DNA from: DATMBL01 sp050735975
Lineage (GTDB): Bacteria; Desulfobacterota; Binatia; UBA9968
Length of the DNA stretch: 18,687 bases
Assembly (NCBI GenBank): GCA_050735975.1
Contig: JBOHVS010000333.1
Coordinates: forward strand, 1-18,687
Direction of reading: 5' to 3'
Of this stretch, positions 1-7,869 are shown in pieces; within the stretch, counting starts at the first letter, position 1; every line of letters starts with the position of its first letter. Both the position numbers and the translations under genes were made by a program. The notes beneath the pieces are model-generated. The model worked only from the letters and a program-made list of their open reading frames with translations, searched no databases and was not told where the DNA came from.

Positions 1-137
1 CGACAGCTGGCCAGATACTCCTGACAGGCCTCTTCGCTAGCGAACTGTCGCTGGAATTCGCGCAGACCACGTGGAAACGGACCTCGCCACCTCCTTACAC
101 TATATGTTGTATTTTGCTGAAACAACCGTATAAGCAT
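1..137 (-). pseudogene. IS1595-type transposase, N-terminal fragment cut by window edge
   Basis: Read on the minus strand, the frame ending at the window edge gives FPRGLREFQRQFASEEAC followed by QEYLASC. This has the EFQxxFxxEEACxxYL spacing typical of the N-terminus of IS1595-family transposases, just before their zinc ribbon. The frame is open back to an in-frame ATG at 137-135 that overlaps the cupin stop codon as TAATG. An AAGGAGG at 98-92 suggests a start nearer position 80, but no ATG, GTG or TTG lies in this frame there, so the start is unclear and may be lost. The catalytic DDE part lies outside the window, so intactness cannot be judged. The family call rests on about 20 residues and on memory of the family pattern. 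Confidence 0.5.
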
Positions 138-1165
138 TAGTCGGCTAGCTCGCCCTGATGCGTCAGCGACAGACCGAGATTCTCCATGGCGAGACGCGTG
201 TTAATCGCGACTATCCGTAACGGTTCGCTGCCGGTGTTGAAATATTGATGCCACTGGAAAACCGGTATCGACAGAACATCCAGCGTGTCGAAGTCATATT
301 CCTGGTCGGCGATGATGATTCTGCCTTTGCCCGCTACCACCAGATCGATCTCGTCATAGAGATGACGATGGGCGCCGGAACGTTTGCCTGGAGGTATCTC
401 CGCCATCACGACGCCGAGCGCCTTGCTGTGAAAGCCGATCCTCGGATCGACGACATAGGCCAGGTTACCCATGGCCGTACGCTCGAAAACAAGGTCTTTT
501 TGTTTGACCAGAACTTTGCTTTGTCGTCGCTTGTTCTCCTCCTGCATCGCAAAGGCGACTTGTTCCGCGTAGAGCCGGGCGGCGCCGCCGTCGCTGCTCT
601 TGACCCGTTCTAGGTCCCCGCCACCGCCGGGGATCAATGTTTTTTTTGCGTCTTCTCCCTCCTGGGCGTAGACCCAATACTCCGGGTAACGTTCATCCTC
701 GTACACGGCTTGTCCGAGAGCGAGGGACAGCGGTCCCGTGGTGGACGCGATGCGCAACACCGGCTCGTCTCCATCGTTGATGTGGCGGTGCCACGAGAAC
801 ATCGGCACGCTCAGAAGATCTCCCGGCCCCCAGTCATAGCGCACGCCGTCGATGATGCTGTGCCCGCGGCCTTTCAGGAAATAGATGATGGCCTCCACAG
901 TGTGGCGATGTCCCAGGGTTCGCCAGTCCTGCCCTTCCTCCGTATGGGGCGGGATGACGTCATACCACAGACGGTGCGTGTGGTTGTTGGAACCCAAGCG
1001 CGCATCGACGACGTAGATATGCTTGTGCTGCCCGAGTTGCCTTTCCACGTCGCGCCATCTGAACAGCACCTGCTGCTCTTTGCGGCGACCCTGTTCGTCT
1101 TTGGCGAAGCGCACGCTGTGCATCGCCAACTCGGTGTGAACTTCTTTTGTAGAACGCTGCTCCAT
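137..1165 (-). CDS. bicupin protein, gentisate dioxygenase-like
   Basis: A 342-residue protein with two beta-barrel cupin modules. The first carries His86, His88, Glu91 and His126 (GHRHTVEAIIYFLKG, then a WHRH turn). The second carries His266, His268, Glu272 and His306 (GAHRHLYDEIDLVV, then VFQWHQ). Both sets are complete metal-ligand sets, so both barrels could bind Fe(II), Mn(II) or another divalent metal. The tandem arrangement resembles gentisate/1-hydroxy-2-naphthoate dioxygenase-like bicupins, but the substrate cannot be read from sequence, and a sensor or isomerase role is possible. There is no signal peptide, so it is probably cytoplasmic. Start chosen at 1165 because GAGGA lies about 8 nt upstream. 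It is transcribed away from the osmC-like gene, and its promoter region contains the 1200-1214 palindrome. Confidence 0.8.
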   Translation of the reverse strand: MEQRSTKEVHTELAMHSVRFAKDEQGRRKEQQVLFRWRDVERQLGQHKHIYVVDARLGSNNHTHRLWYDVIPPHTEEGQDWRTLGHRHTVEAIIYFLKGRGHSIIDGVRYDWGPGDLLSVPMFSWHRHINDGDEPVLRIASTTGPLSLALGQAVYEDERYPEYWVYAQEGEDAKKTLIPGGGGDLERVKSSDGGAARLYAEQVAFAMQEENKRRQSKVLVKQKDLVFERTAMGNLAYVVDPRIGFHSKALGVVMAEIPPGKRSGAHRHLYDEIDLVVAGKGRIIIADQEYDFDTLDVLSIPVFQWHQYFNTGSEPLRIVAINTRLAMENLGLSLTHQGELAD

Positions 1166-1199
1166 GTCGTTTTTTCCTCGTGTAGAAAGTTGAGGCTGA

Positions 1200-1214
1200 C
1201 TCTATAATATAGAG
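1200..1214. promoter_or_regulatory. 15-bp palindrome, candidate operator between cupin and osmC-like genes
   Basis: CTCTATA-A-TATAGAG is a perfect 7-bp inverted repeat around one central base. It lies 35 bp upstream of the cupin start codon, where a promoter and its repressor would sit, and about 130 bp upstream of the osmC-like start. The centre is AT-rich and contains TATAAT-like hexamers on both strands. An operator for a dimeric regulator (MarR or GntR type) is an inference; no regulator gene is in the window. Confidence 0.35.
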
Positions 1215-1345
1215 TGAGGTTTTCCAAGGACGTCGGCAGCGAGGGGTCGTGTATCGTCGGGTGGAACATTGTGAGAGGGGAGAAAAGCAGATAGTCTGGA
1301 AGACAATGGCCTACTGTTTTTAAACGGAGCAATGAGGGCGAACTT

Positions 1346-1789
1346 ATGGCTGACGCAAAAACTTTTTTCTACGAGACTGCAATCGAGTGGAAACGGGCAA
1401 GGGAAGGGGAGGTTCAAGGCGCGAACCTCCCTCCAATCCCCACTGGCGCGCCCCCGGAGTTCCAGGGGCGCGCGGGCAACTGGACGCCGGAGCACCTCCT
1501 GGTCGCCTCGGTGAACGGCTGCTTTATGTTGACTCTTTTGGCGATCGCCGAGAACTCGAAGGTGTCTTTAGTTAGTTACTCCTCGACGGCCAAAGGAAAG
1601 CTGGAAAAAGTCCACGGCGCCGGGTTTCAGATCACGGAGATTGTCATAAAGCCGAAAATCGTCATTGCGTCCGGTCAAGATATCGCGCGCGTGCCACGTC
1701 TTTTGGAAAAGGCCAAGGACAATTGCTTCATCACCAACTCGATCAAGAGCGCCGTGAAGCTGGAGCCGGAAGTGCTTCAGCAGCAGTGA
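1346..1789 (+). CDS. OsmC family protein
   Basis: A 147-residue protein of the OsmC/Ohr fold, which reduces organic hydroperoxides through a pair of cysteines. The catalytic Cys59 lies in ASVNGCFMLTL and the resolving Cys127 in AKDNCFITNSI, with the conserved Glu49 in TPEHLL. The spacing matches classical OsmC (Cys59/Cys125 in E. coli) and the length is normal for the family. It is probably cytoplasmic and acts with a dithiol reductant such as lipoyl protein; that partner is inferred from the family. The start at 1346 is supported by GAGGG about 8 nt upstream. The gene converges on the E2 gene with a gap of only 12 bp. The lipoyl-E2 neighbour is suggestive, because Ohr-type enzymes can be re-reduced by lipoylated E2/E3, but the genes are on opposite strands. 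Confidence 0.85.
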   Translation: MADAKTFFYETAIEWKRAREGEVQGANLPPIPTGAPPEFQGRAGNWTPEHLLVASVNGCFMLTLLAIAENSKVSLVSYSSTAKGKLEKVHGAGFQITEIVIKPKIVIASGQDIARVPRLLEKAKDNCFITNSIKSAVKLEPEVLQQQ

Positions 1790-1801
1790 GCGCCCTGGAT
1801 T

Positions 1802-2998
1802 TTACTTTCCTTCGATCAGCATGAGATTGGGATCTTCGAGATGCTGAATGACGACGCGCAGAAAGCGCGCCGCTTCAACGCCGTCAATCACCCTGTGATC
1901 GAACGCGAGAGAGAGCGGCATGACCTTCCTGATGACGATTTCGCCATCTCTCACGACTGCTCGGTCCTCGATCTTTCCCAGACCCAGGATCCCTACCTCG
2001 GGATAATTGATGATAGGAGTGCCGTAGGAGGCGCCGATGACGCCGTAATTGGTGACGGTGAACGAGCTGCCTTTCAGATCAGAAAGGTCGATCTTTCTGA
2101 GCCTTGCCTTCTCCGCGAGGGTCGCAGTTTCTTTCGCTATATCCAGGATGTTTTTCTGATCGGCGTTTTTAATGACAAAGACCATCAACCCATCGGTCGT
2201 GTCCACGGCGATGCCGATGTTGTAGTATCTTTTGAGTACGATCTGTGCCGCTTCCTCGTCCAATGTCGCGTTGAAATACGGATGGTTTTTCAAGGCGGCA
2301 ATCGCCGCCTTGATTAGAAACGGGAGATAGGTGAGTCTCACTCCCTTATCTTCCGCGACCTTCTTTTCTTTAAGGCGGATCTGCTCCAGATCCGAGATGT
2401 CCGCGTCTTCCCAGATCGTTACTTCGGCGACGCGTTTCGAGGCCTCGGCCATGCGCTTTGCCACGGTGCGCCGGATTCCCCGCAGCGGGACCCGTTCAAC
2501 CGGACCGTAATTATCGCCTTCCAACGGCGACTGCCGCGCGACCTTTTCCGCCGCGTTCTCGACATCTTCCTTCGTGATCCGTCCTCCCGGTCCGGTTCCC
2601 TTCATGCGCGACAGATCCAACTTCATTTGTTTGGCCAGCGCGCGGACGGCGGGGGTTGCCAGAACCGAACGGACGATTTCAACCTCTTGTTCTTCACCCA
2701 GCGATCCCACCACGCTGCCGGAGTCTTGCCCGGCGGATTGCGGAGCGGGCGCCGTTTTGCTGTCTTCTTGGATCGTCGTTAATAGCTCGCCGACTTTGAT
2801 GATCGCGCCTTCCAAACCGTAGAGCTTTTCAATTTTCCCTGTGTAGGGTGAATTCAAGGTGAGAACCGCTTTGTCGGTCTCGACCTGGACCAGATCCTGA
2901 TCCTCGTCGATCCAATCCCCTTCTTTGACCAGCCAGCGGACGATTTCGCCCTCGGCTATGCCTTCGCCGACGTCGGGAAACTTGAATTCTCTCAACAT
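1802..2998 (-). CDS. 2-oxoacid dehydrogenase E2 (dihydrolipoamide acyltransferase)
   Basis: A 398-residue E2 core of a pyruvate or branched-chain 2-oxoacid dehydrogenase complex, which transfers the acyl group from E1 to CoA through a lipoyl arm. Domain order: one lipoyl domain at about 1-78 with lipoylated Lys43 in VETDKAV; a Pro/Ala-rich linker; a peripheral subunit-binding domain at about 112-150 (TPAVRALAKQ to GGRITKEDV); a C-terminal catalytic domain from about 165 ending with FDHRVIDG, where His368 and Asp372 form the active site. Start at 2998 is preceded by GAGGAG with 6-nt spacing. It lies 18 bp after E1-beta and is clearly co-transcribed. Acyl specificity is not decidable from sequence; the context of acyl-CoA mutase and dehydrogenases favours branched-chain use. 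No E3 gene is in the window. Confidence 0.93.
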   Translation of the reverse strand: MLREFKFPDVGEGIAEGEIVRWLVKEGDWIDEDQDLVQVETDKAVLTLNSPYTGKIEKLYGLEGAIIKVGELLTTIQEDSKTAPAPQSAGQDSGSVVGSLGEEQEVEIVRSVLATPAVRALAKQMKLDLSRMKGTGPGGRITKEDVENAAEKVARQSPLEGDNYGPVERVPLRGIRRTVAKRMAEASKRVAEVTIWEDADISDLEQIRLKEKKVAEDKGVRLTYLPFLIKAAIAALKNHPYFNATLDEEAAQIVLKRYYNIGIAVDTTDGLMVFVIKNADQKNILDIAKETATLAEKARLRKIDLSDLKGSSFTVTNYGVIGASYGTPIINYPEVGILGLGKIEDRAVVRDGEIVIRKVMPLSLAFDHRVIDGVEAARFLRVVIQHLEDPNLMLIEGK

Positions 2999-3016
2999 GG
3001 ACGGCTCCTCGGCGCT

Positions 3017-3994
3017 TCAGAAGTTCACCACTCGATTGACGGCCTCAACGACCCGCTCGGCGTTCGGCAAGTAGTACTTCTCGAGCTTCGGCAAGGGCAT
3101 TACGGTATCGAAACCCGTGACCCTTTCAACCGGCGCCTCAAGATGGACCAACGCTCTCTCGTTGATGCGGGCGACGATCTCGGCGCCGACGCCACAGCTC
3201 GCCGGTGCTTCATGCACAACCACCGCCCGGTGCGTTTTTTTGACCGAATCGACGATCGTTTCGATGTCCAACGGCGATAAGGTGCGGACATCCAGAACCT
3301 CCGCGCTCGTTCCGCTCTTTTCCATGAGGGCCGTCGCTTGGAGTGTAGGTTGGAGCATGGCGCCCCAGGTAATCAAGGTAATGTCCGTTCCTTCGGAGAC
3401 GAGGCGCGCCTCTCCAATCGGGATGATATATTCCTCTTCCGGCACCTCCTCTCTCAAAGAACGGTAAACCTTCTTGGGCTCCATAAAGATCACCGGGTCA
3501 GGGTCCCGAATCGCCGCGATCAAAAGTCCCTTGGCTTCGTAAGGAGTGGAGGGGGCTACGACCTTGATTCCGGGGGTGTGAACAAAATAGGCTTCGTTGC
3601 TATCCGAATGATGCTCCGGCGCTCGGATGCCTCCGCCGTAAGGCAGTCTCACCACCAGCGGACACTGATATCGTCCGCGCGTTCTGGTTCTGATTCGTCC
3701 GGCATGGTTGACCAGCTGCTCCATCGCCGCATAGACAAAGCCTTCGAATTGAATTTCGGCTACGGGTCTGAGGCCGTACGCGGCCATGCCGATCGCCACC
3801 CCGACGATAGCTGATTCCGAGAGGGGCGTATCGATGACCCGCGTCTCACCGAAAATGTCGCATAATCCTTGTGTGACTCTGAAGACGCCGCCGTTTTTCC
3901 CCACATCCTCCCCGAGCATGAGCACTCGAGGATCTTTTTCCATCTCTTGTTTCAAAGCCCGGTTTATCGCTTCGACCATCGTGAGCTTAGGCAT
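3017..3994 (-). CDS. 2-oxoacid dehydrogenase E1 component, beta subunit
   Basis: A 325-residue E1-beta, which with E1-alpha forms the thiamine-diphosphate heterotetramer that decarboxylates 2-oxoacids. The family landmarks are the N-terminal LGEDVG segment, DTPLSESAIVGVAIGMA, the QFEGFVYAAMEQL helix, and the HHSDSNEAYFVHTPGIKVV segment near the active site. The C-terminal transketolase-type domain begins near residue 200 and contains the VHEAPASCGVGAEI segment. Length is normal. The start at 3994 is preceded by AGGGA at 6-7 nt spacing. The translation-initiation region sits directly beside an inverted-repeat element that separates it from E1-alpha, so the two subunits may not be translationally coupled. 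Pyruvate versus branched-chain substrate cannot be told apart by eye. Confidence 0.93.
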   Translation of the reverse strand: MPKLTMVEAINRALKQEMEKDPRVLMLGEDVGKNGGVFRVTQGLCDIFGETRVIDTPLSESAIVGVAIGMAAYGLRPVAEIQFEGFVYAAMEQLVNHAGRIRTRTRGRYQCPLVVRLPYGGGIRAPEHHSDSNEAYFVHTPGIKVVAPSTPYEAKGLLIAAIRDPDPVIFMEPKKVYRSLREEVPEEEYIIPIGEARLVSEGTDITLITWGAMLQPTLQATALMEKSGTSAEVLDVRTLSPLDIETIVDSVKKTHRAVVVHEAPASCGVGAEIVARINERALVHLEAPVERVTGFDTVMPLPKLEKYYLPNAERVVEAVNRVVNF

Positions 3995-4008
3995 ATAAAT
4001 CCCTCACT

Positions 4009-4136
4009 GTGATTCCGCTGAAAGTTCACCCTTCGACCAGCTCAGGGCGAACGCGGAAGCAATTTCCCAATTGCCGATTTGGCCGTTCATGCTGAGCGTG
4101 TCGAAGCATGAAAAAAGCATTTTCAGGCGGAATCAC
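4009..4136. repeat. 128-bp inverted-repeat (MITE-like) element between E1-alpha and E1-beta
   Basis: The ends are near-perfect inverted repeats: GTGATTCCGCTGAAA at 4009-4023 and TTTCAGGCGGAATCAC at 4121-4136, matching except for one extra base. Inside is a second inverted pair, TTCGACCAGCTCAGGGCGAACG (4032-4053) and CGTTCATGCTGAGCGTGTCGAA (4084-4105), which pair at 17 of 22 positions. The inner CTGAGC...GTCGAA motif resembles dispersed palindromic repeats seen in many environmental genomes. I see no clear target-site duplication. The right border reaches the final base of the E1-alpha stop codon. Confidence 0.6.
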
Positions 4137-5215
4137 TATGTGTGTCTCCCATTCGCATCGACAAAACTCTCCATTTGCTCTTTGAGCGACGCCGTGAGCT
4201 CTTGGAATGTGAACCGGAACATATCACGCGGATCAGGAGGCGGAAAACTTTCTTCTTCGTGAACCGCCTGTTCCACCTTCTCTTTCGCCTCTGAGCGCAC
4301 CGATTGGTCGTAAGACCTGGTCCAAAGGTCCTTCTCTTCCATGTATTTCCGCAGCCGTTCGATTGGGTCTTTTCTCTTCCACAGTTCGACTTCCTCGCGG
4401 CTGCGATAGCGCGACGCATCATCGGCCGTGGTGTGGTCGGCGAGACGGTAAGTGACGCATTCGATCAACGTGGGTCCGTTTCCTTCTCTTGCGCAGCTAA
4501 GCGCGTCCTTGGTCGCTCGGTAAACGGCAAAAACGTCGTTGCCGTCGACTTGCACTCCCGAGAAGCCATAGGCGAAAGCTTTCTGGGCCAACGTTTTGGC
4601 CGCAGTCTGTCGCTTGAGTGGAACGGAGATCGCCCACTGATTGTTTTGGCAGACGAAAACGACCGGCGCGGAAAAGACCCCGGCGAAGTTAAGCCCTTCA
4701 TGAAAATCTCCTTTGGAAGTTGCGCCGTCGCCCATGTAGGCCATCACCGCGATCCGGTCTCCTTTGGCTTTGGCCGCCAATGCGGCGCCGACGGCGATCG
4801 GAATTTGGGTGGCGACGGGAATGCTGATGGGAAAATCATTCTGACCTTCGGGTATGGAGCTGCCGCGCTCGTCGCCCGCCCAATATTGCAGGATCATGCG
4901 CATAGGCAGCCCCCTTACGAAAGAAGCGCCGGGCTCTCGAAACGAGGGAAACATCCAATCCTCGGGGCGCAGGGCAAAAGCGCTGCCGACCTGAGCCGCT
5001 TCCTGTCCCAAAATCGAAGCGTACGTGCCAAGCCTTCCTTCCCGTTGGAGCTTGAAAGCTTTGTTGTCGAAGGTCCGCGCGAGAACCATCGATTCGAAGA
5101 GCTTCTTGATCTCCTCATTGCTTAACTCCGGGCGAAGCTCCTCATCGCAATTCCCATCTTCATCGAGCACTTGCAGCCATTCGACCTTGAAAGTCTCAAC
5201 CGTTTTTCTCGGCAT
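4136..5215 (-). CDS. 2-oxoacid dehydrogenase E1 component, alpha subunit
   Basis: A 359-residue E1-alpha of the pyruvate/branched-chain 2-oxoacid dehydrogenase type. Counting from the chosen start, the thiamine-diphosphate motif runs from GDGATSKGD (162-170) to the NN of CQNNQW (191-192). The loop bearing the active-site histidine is DHTTADDASRYRS with His261. PEDWMFPSFREPG near residue 84 is a typical substrate-channel segment. It acts with the E1-beta and E2 encoded just downstream. An in-frame ATG at 5227 would add four residues (MGAP) but has no upstream Shine-Dalgarno sequence. The ATG at 5215 has GGGGG five bases upstream and is preferred. The gene is divergent from the thiolase. The DDASRYR loop resembles both Gram-positive PdhA and actinobacterial BkdA, so the substrate remains open. 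Confidence 0.92.
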   Translation of the reverse strand: MPRKTVETFKVEWLQVLDEDGNCDEELRPELSNEEIKKLFESMVLARTFDNKAFKLQREGRLGTYASILGQEAAQVGSAFALRPEDWMFPSFREPGASFVRGLPMRMILQYWAGDERGSSIPEGQNDFPISIPVATQIPIAVGAALAAKAKGDRIAVMAYMGDGATSKGDFHEGLNFAGVFSAPVVFVCQNNQWAISVPLKRQTAAKTLAQKAFAYGFSGVQVDGNDVFAVYRATKDALSCAREGNGPTLIECVTYRLADHTTADDASRYRSREEVELWKRKDPIERLRKYMEEKDLWTRSYDQSVRSEAKEKVEQAVHEEESFPPPDPRDMFRFTFQELTASLKEQMESFVDANGRHT

Positions 5216-5227
5216 GGGAGCCCCCAT

Positions 5228-5429
5228 AACTGTAAGAGGATACCATTTTAGTCCGACGCGACAACCAAGCGGCTTGATTGGACCTATAATAACATACCTT
5301 TTTATGTTTGTTTCGAATCTGGTAGACTTTCATCCGAGTCCAGCAGGTTGCTGAAAAACTCTGACTCTCCCAACGGTACTCGGACTCACGGTAGCCGCTT
5401 GTGCCTGACATCAGGTTTAGGAAACAAAT
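5228..5429. promoter_or_regulatory. Divergent intergenic region between E1-alpha and thiolase
   Basis: This 202-bp gap must carry the promoters for both directions. A perfect TATAAT lies at 5285-5290 on the plus strand, but I see no good -35 hexamer 16-18 bp upstream. Structure includes a hairpin CAGCA-GGT-TGCTG at 5341-5353 followed by AAAAA, inside a longer pair TCCGAGT (5333-5339) and ACTCGGA (5378-5384). The segment CAGGTTGCTGAAAAA (5344-5358) is close to the terminal repeat of the element at 17793-17968. The thiolase start is preceded by TAGGA. Confidence 0.3.
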
Positions 5430-6599
5430 ATGAGTAAGCCTGTAATCATCAGCGCTGCGCGCACTCCCATCGGGAGTTTCCATGGTAGTCTTAGTTCAGT
5501 CGCCGCTACAAGATTGGGAAGCATTGCCATCAGCGGAGCCCTCAAGCAGCTCGATCTCAGCGGCGACGGAGTGGACGAAGTCATTATGGGCAATGTCCTC
5601 TCGGCCGGCCTAGGACAGGCTCCGGCCCGTCAAGCCGGTCTCGGCGCCGGGCTGCCGAAATCCGTCGGCTGCACGACAGTCAACAAGGTTTGCGGCTCAG
5701 GATTGAAGGCGGTCATGCTTGCGTCGCAGGCCATAATGTCGGGCGATGCCGATGTCGTGGTTGCCGGCGGGATGGAGAGCATGAGCAATGCTCCGTATTT
5801 GTTGCCGAAAGCGAGAAGCGGCTACCATATGGGTCATGGCGAAATCGTGGACAGCATGATCCGCGACGGTCTCTGGGATGTCTATAATCAGTTTCACATG
5901 GGTGAGGCAGCGGAGCTGTGCGCGGAGACCCTCGGTATTTCCAGAGAAGAGCAGGATCAGTTCGCCGCGACCAGTTATCGCCGCGTGCTGGACGCGCAAA
6001 GGCGGGGCGACTTCCGGCGCGAGATCGTTTCCGTCCGGGTGTCGGAAAGGCAAGATGGGATGATCGATGAAGACGAAGAGCCCAAGCGGCTGGCTCTCGA
6101 GAAATTGCCGACGTTAAAGCCCGCGTTCAGAAACGACGGAAAAATCACCGCGGCCAACGCCTCTTCGATCAGCGACGGCGCCGCGGCGTTGGTCGTCATG
6201 TCCGAAGAAAAGGCCAAAGCCATCGGCCTGAAGCCACGAGCGCGGATCGTCGGCTACACGTCGTTTGCCACAGACCCCGCTTGGTTCAGCACCGCGCCGA
6301 GCCCGGCCATTTCCGCGCTCCTGCGCAAAAGCGGCCGTGAGAAAACTGACATCGACCTTTTTGAAATCAACGAAGCGTTTGCCGCTTGCTCTATAGCGGT
6401 CAATCGTGAATTAGGGTTGGATCCGAACAAGGTCAATGTTCGGGGCGGGGCAGTAGCTCTGGGACATCCGATCGGCGCCAGCGGCGCGAGGATTCTCACG
6501 ACACTGATTCATGCGCTCGAGGATCTAAACTTGAACAGCGGTATCGCCAGCCTTTGCATCGGCGGGGGAGAGGCGGTAGCGATGCTGATCGAAAGATAG
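5430..6599 (+). CDS. thiolase (acetyl-CoA C-acyltransferase)
   Basis: A 389-residue thiolase of normal length, catalysing reversible cleavage or condensation of beta-ketoacyl-CoA with CoA. The nucleophilic Cys88 sits in NKVCGSGLKAV, the catalytic His346 in ALGHPIGASGAR, and the second Cys376 in LCIGGGEA. The NEAFA segment is also present. It is probably cytoplasmic. It is the first gene of the plus-strand run, ahead of acyl-CoA dehydrogenase and mutase genes, and would provide the last step from acetoacetyl-CoA to acetyl-CoA. Start at 5430 is supported by AGGA about 8 nt upstream. Its stop codon is followed at once by GATAGACAGACAG repeats. Degradative versus biosynthetic direction cannot be settled from sequence; the neighbourhood suggests degradation. 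Confidence 0.92.
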   Translation: MSKPVIISAARTPIGSFHGSLSSVAATRLGSIAISGALKQLDLSGDGVDEVIMGNVLSAGLGQAPARQAGLGAGLPKSVGCTTVNKVCGSGLKAVMLASQAIMSGDADVVVAGGMESMSNAPYLLPKARSGYHMGHGEIVDSMIRDGLWDVYNQFHMGEAAELCAETLGISREEQDQFAATSYRRVLDAQRRGDFRREIVSVRVSERQDGMIDEDEEPKRLALEKLPTLKPAFRNDGKITAANASSISDGAAALVVMSEEKAKAIGLKPRARIVGYTSFATDPAWFSTAPSPAISALLRKSGREKTDIDLFEINEAFAACSIAVNRELGLDPNKVNVRGGAVALGHPIGASGARILTTLIHALEDLNLNSGIASLCIGGGEAVAMLIER

Positions 6600-6697
6600 A
6601 TAGACAGACAGAGATAGAGGAAGAAAAAACAACGGTCAAGTAGATAAGTTCCAAGGTCGATCCGGATCTCTGTCTCAAATCTCTGTCTCTGTCTGAT
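6594..6697. repeat. Palindromic short-repeat spacer 1 (AGACAGAGAT type)
   Basis: The gap between thiolase and acyl-CoA dehydrogenase begins with AGATAGATAGACAGACAG and ends with ATCTCTGTCTCTGTCTGAT, which are inverse complements of the same GACAGA/GAGATA units. The two arms could fold into a long imperfect hairpin. The right arm ends 5 bp before the next start codon. The same unit reappears at 9980-10015. Confidence 0.7.
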
Positions 6698-6702
6698 TCG
6701 TC

Positions 6703-7869
6703 ATGGACTTCGATCTTACCCAAGAGCAAGTGATGGTCAGGGAGATGGCGGCGGCGTTTGCCGAAAAAGAGGTGAAGCCGGTTGCCAGCCGAATGGACCG
6801 AGAAGCAGCGTACCCGAGCGAGCTGCTTCGTCGTCTCGGCGAAATGGGATTTTTGGGCATGGTCGTCCCGGAGGAGCTTGGCGGTTCCGGCATGGACCTG
6901 GTCTCCTACGTCATCGCTATGGAGGAGATCTCCAAGGCATGGGCCTCGCTCGGCGTGATCGTCAGTGTCAATAATTCGCTCGTCTGCGGACCCTTGCGCA
7001 AGTTCGGGAGCGACGCGCATAAACAAAAGTATCTGAAGCCATTGGCGCGCGGCGAGCGCCTCGGCTGTTATGCGCTGACCGAGCCCGGCGCGGGATCTGA
7101 CGCCGGCGCTATCCAAACGCGCGCGATTAAATCCGGTCGCCATTATTTGCTGAACGGCAACAAGCTTTTCATTACAAATGGCCAACGCGCGGATGTCGCC
7201 ATCGTGTTTGCCGTGACCGATCCCGCTGTGGGCAAGCGCGGGATCTCCGCCTTTATCGTCGAGAAGGAAACACCCGGATTTTCCGTGGTTCGGCTGGAGG
7301 ACAAACTGGGGCTTCGGTCATCCGATACAGCCGAGCTCTGGTTTAACGACTGCCGCGTCAGCGAAGATAATCTTTTGGGCGAGGAGAACGACGGATTCAA
7401 GATTGCGCTTTCGAGTCTTGATGGCGGCAGGATAGGCATCGCGGCTCAGGCTCTGGGAATCGCCCAGGGTTGTCTTGAGGAATCCCTCGCGCATGCCAAG
7501 CAGCGCCGGCAGTTCGGCCATGCCATAGCCGAGTTTCAAGCAATTCAATGGATGCTCGCCGATATGAGGACGGAAATCGACGCCGCCCGGCTCCTGACTT
7601 ATCGCGCGGCCTGGCTGCTGCAGCAGAAGCGATCCGTCACCAAGGAAGCGGCCATGGCCAAGCTTTTCGCCTCGGAGGCGGCCAATCGGATCGCCTATAA
7701 AGCCCTCCAGATCTTCGGCGGCTACGGCTACACGAAGGAAGTTCCCGTCGAGCGCTTCTTTCGCGACGCGCGCATTACGACGCTCTACGAGGGAACCTCG
7801 GAGATTCAACGCCTGGTCATAGCTCGGCGGCTGATTCACGGGGAGGCGGATGTCCATGAGCTCCACTGA
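6703..7869 (+). CDS. acyl-CoA dehydrogenase, short-chain type (first copy)
   Basis: A 388-residue flavin-dependent acyl-CoA dehydrogenase. It introduces the alpha-beta double bond and passes electrons to ETF. It has the N-terminal helical domain (MDFDLTQEQ), the FAD/substrate motif YALTEPGAGSD at about 123-133, the second signature QFGHAIAEFQAIQW, and the catalytic base Glu363 in LYEGTSEIQR. A base at that C-terminal position fits butyryl-, isobutyryl- or medium-chain enzymes and argues against isovaleryl-CoA dehydrogenase, whose base lies elsewhere. It overlaps the mutase gene by 20 bp, implying translational coupling. No Shine-Dalgarno sequence precedes 6703; the upstream bases belong to the repeat spacer. 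The start is supported by alignment with the second copy at 10151, which begins MDFDLTEEQ. Confidence 0.93.
   Translation: MDFDLTQEQVMVREMAAAFAEKEVKPVASRMDREAAYPSELLRRLGEMGFLGMVVPEELGGSGMDLVSYVIAMEEISKAWASLGVIVSVNNSLVCGPLRKFGSDAHKQKYLKPLARGERLGCYALTEPGAGSDAGAIQTRAIKSGRHYLLNGNKLFITNGQRADVAIVFAVTDPAVGKRGISAFIVEKETPGFSVVRLEDKLGLRSSDTAELWFNDCRVSEDNLLGEENDGFKIALSSLDGGRIGIAAQALGIAQGCLEESLAHAKQRRQFGHAIAEFQAIQWMLADMRTEIDAARLLTYRAAWLLQQKRSVTKEAAMAKLFASEAANRIAYKALQIFGGYGYTKEVPVERFFRDARITTLYEGTSEIQRLVIARRLIHGEADVHELH

Noticed and set aside
245..613. Plus-strand open frame of 122 codons opposite the bicupin gene.
   Set aside because: It lies wholly antisense to a gene with intact cupin motifs and has no recognisable domain. 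The same reasoning removes the other antisense frames across the window.
5285..5290. Perfect TATAAT as the thiolase promoter.
   Set aside because: No acceptable -35 hexamer lies 16-18 bp upstream, so it is mentioned only as part of the divergent region.
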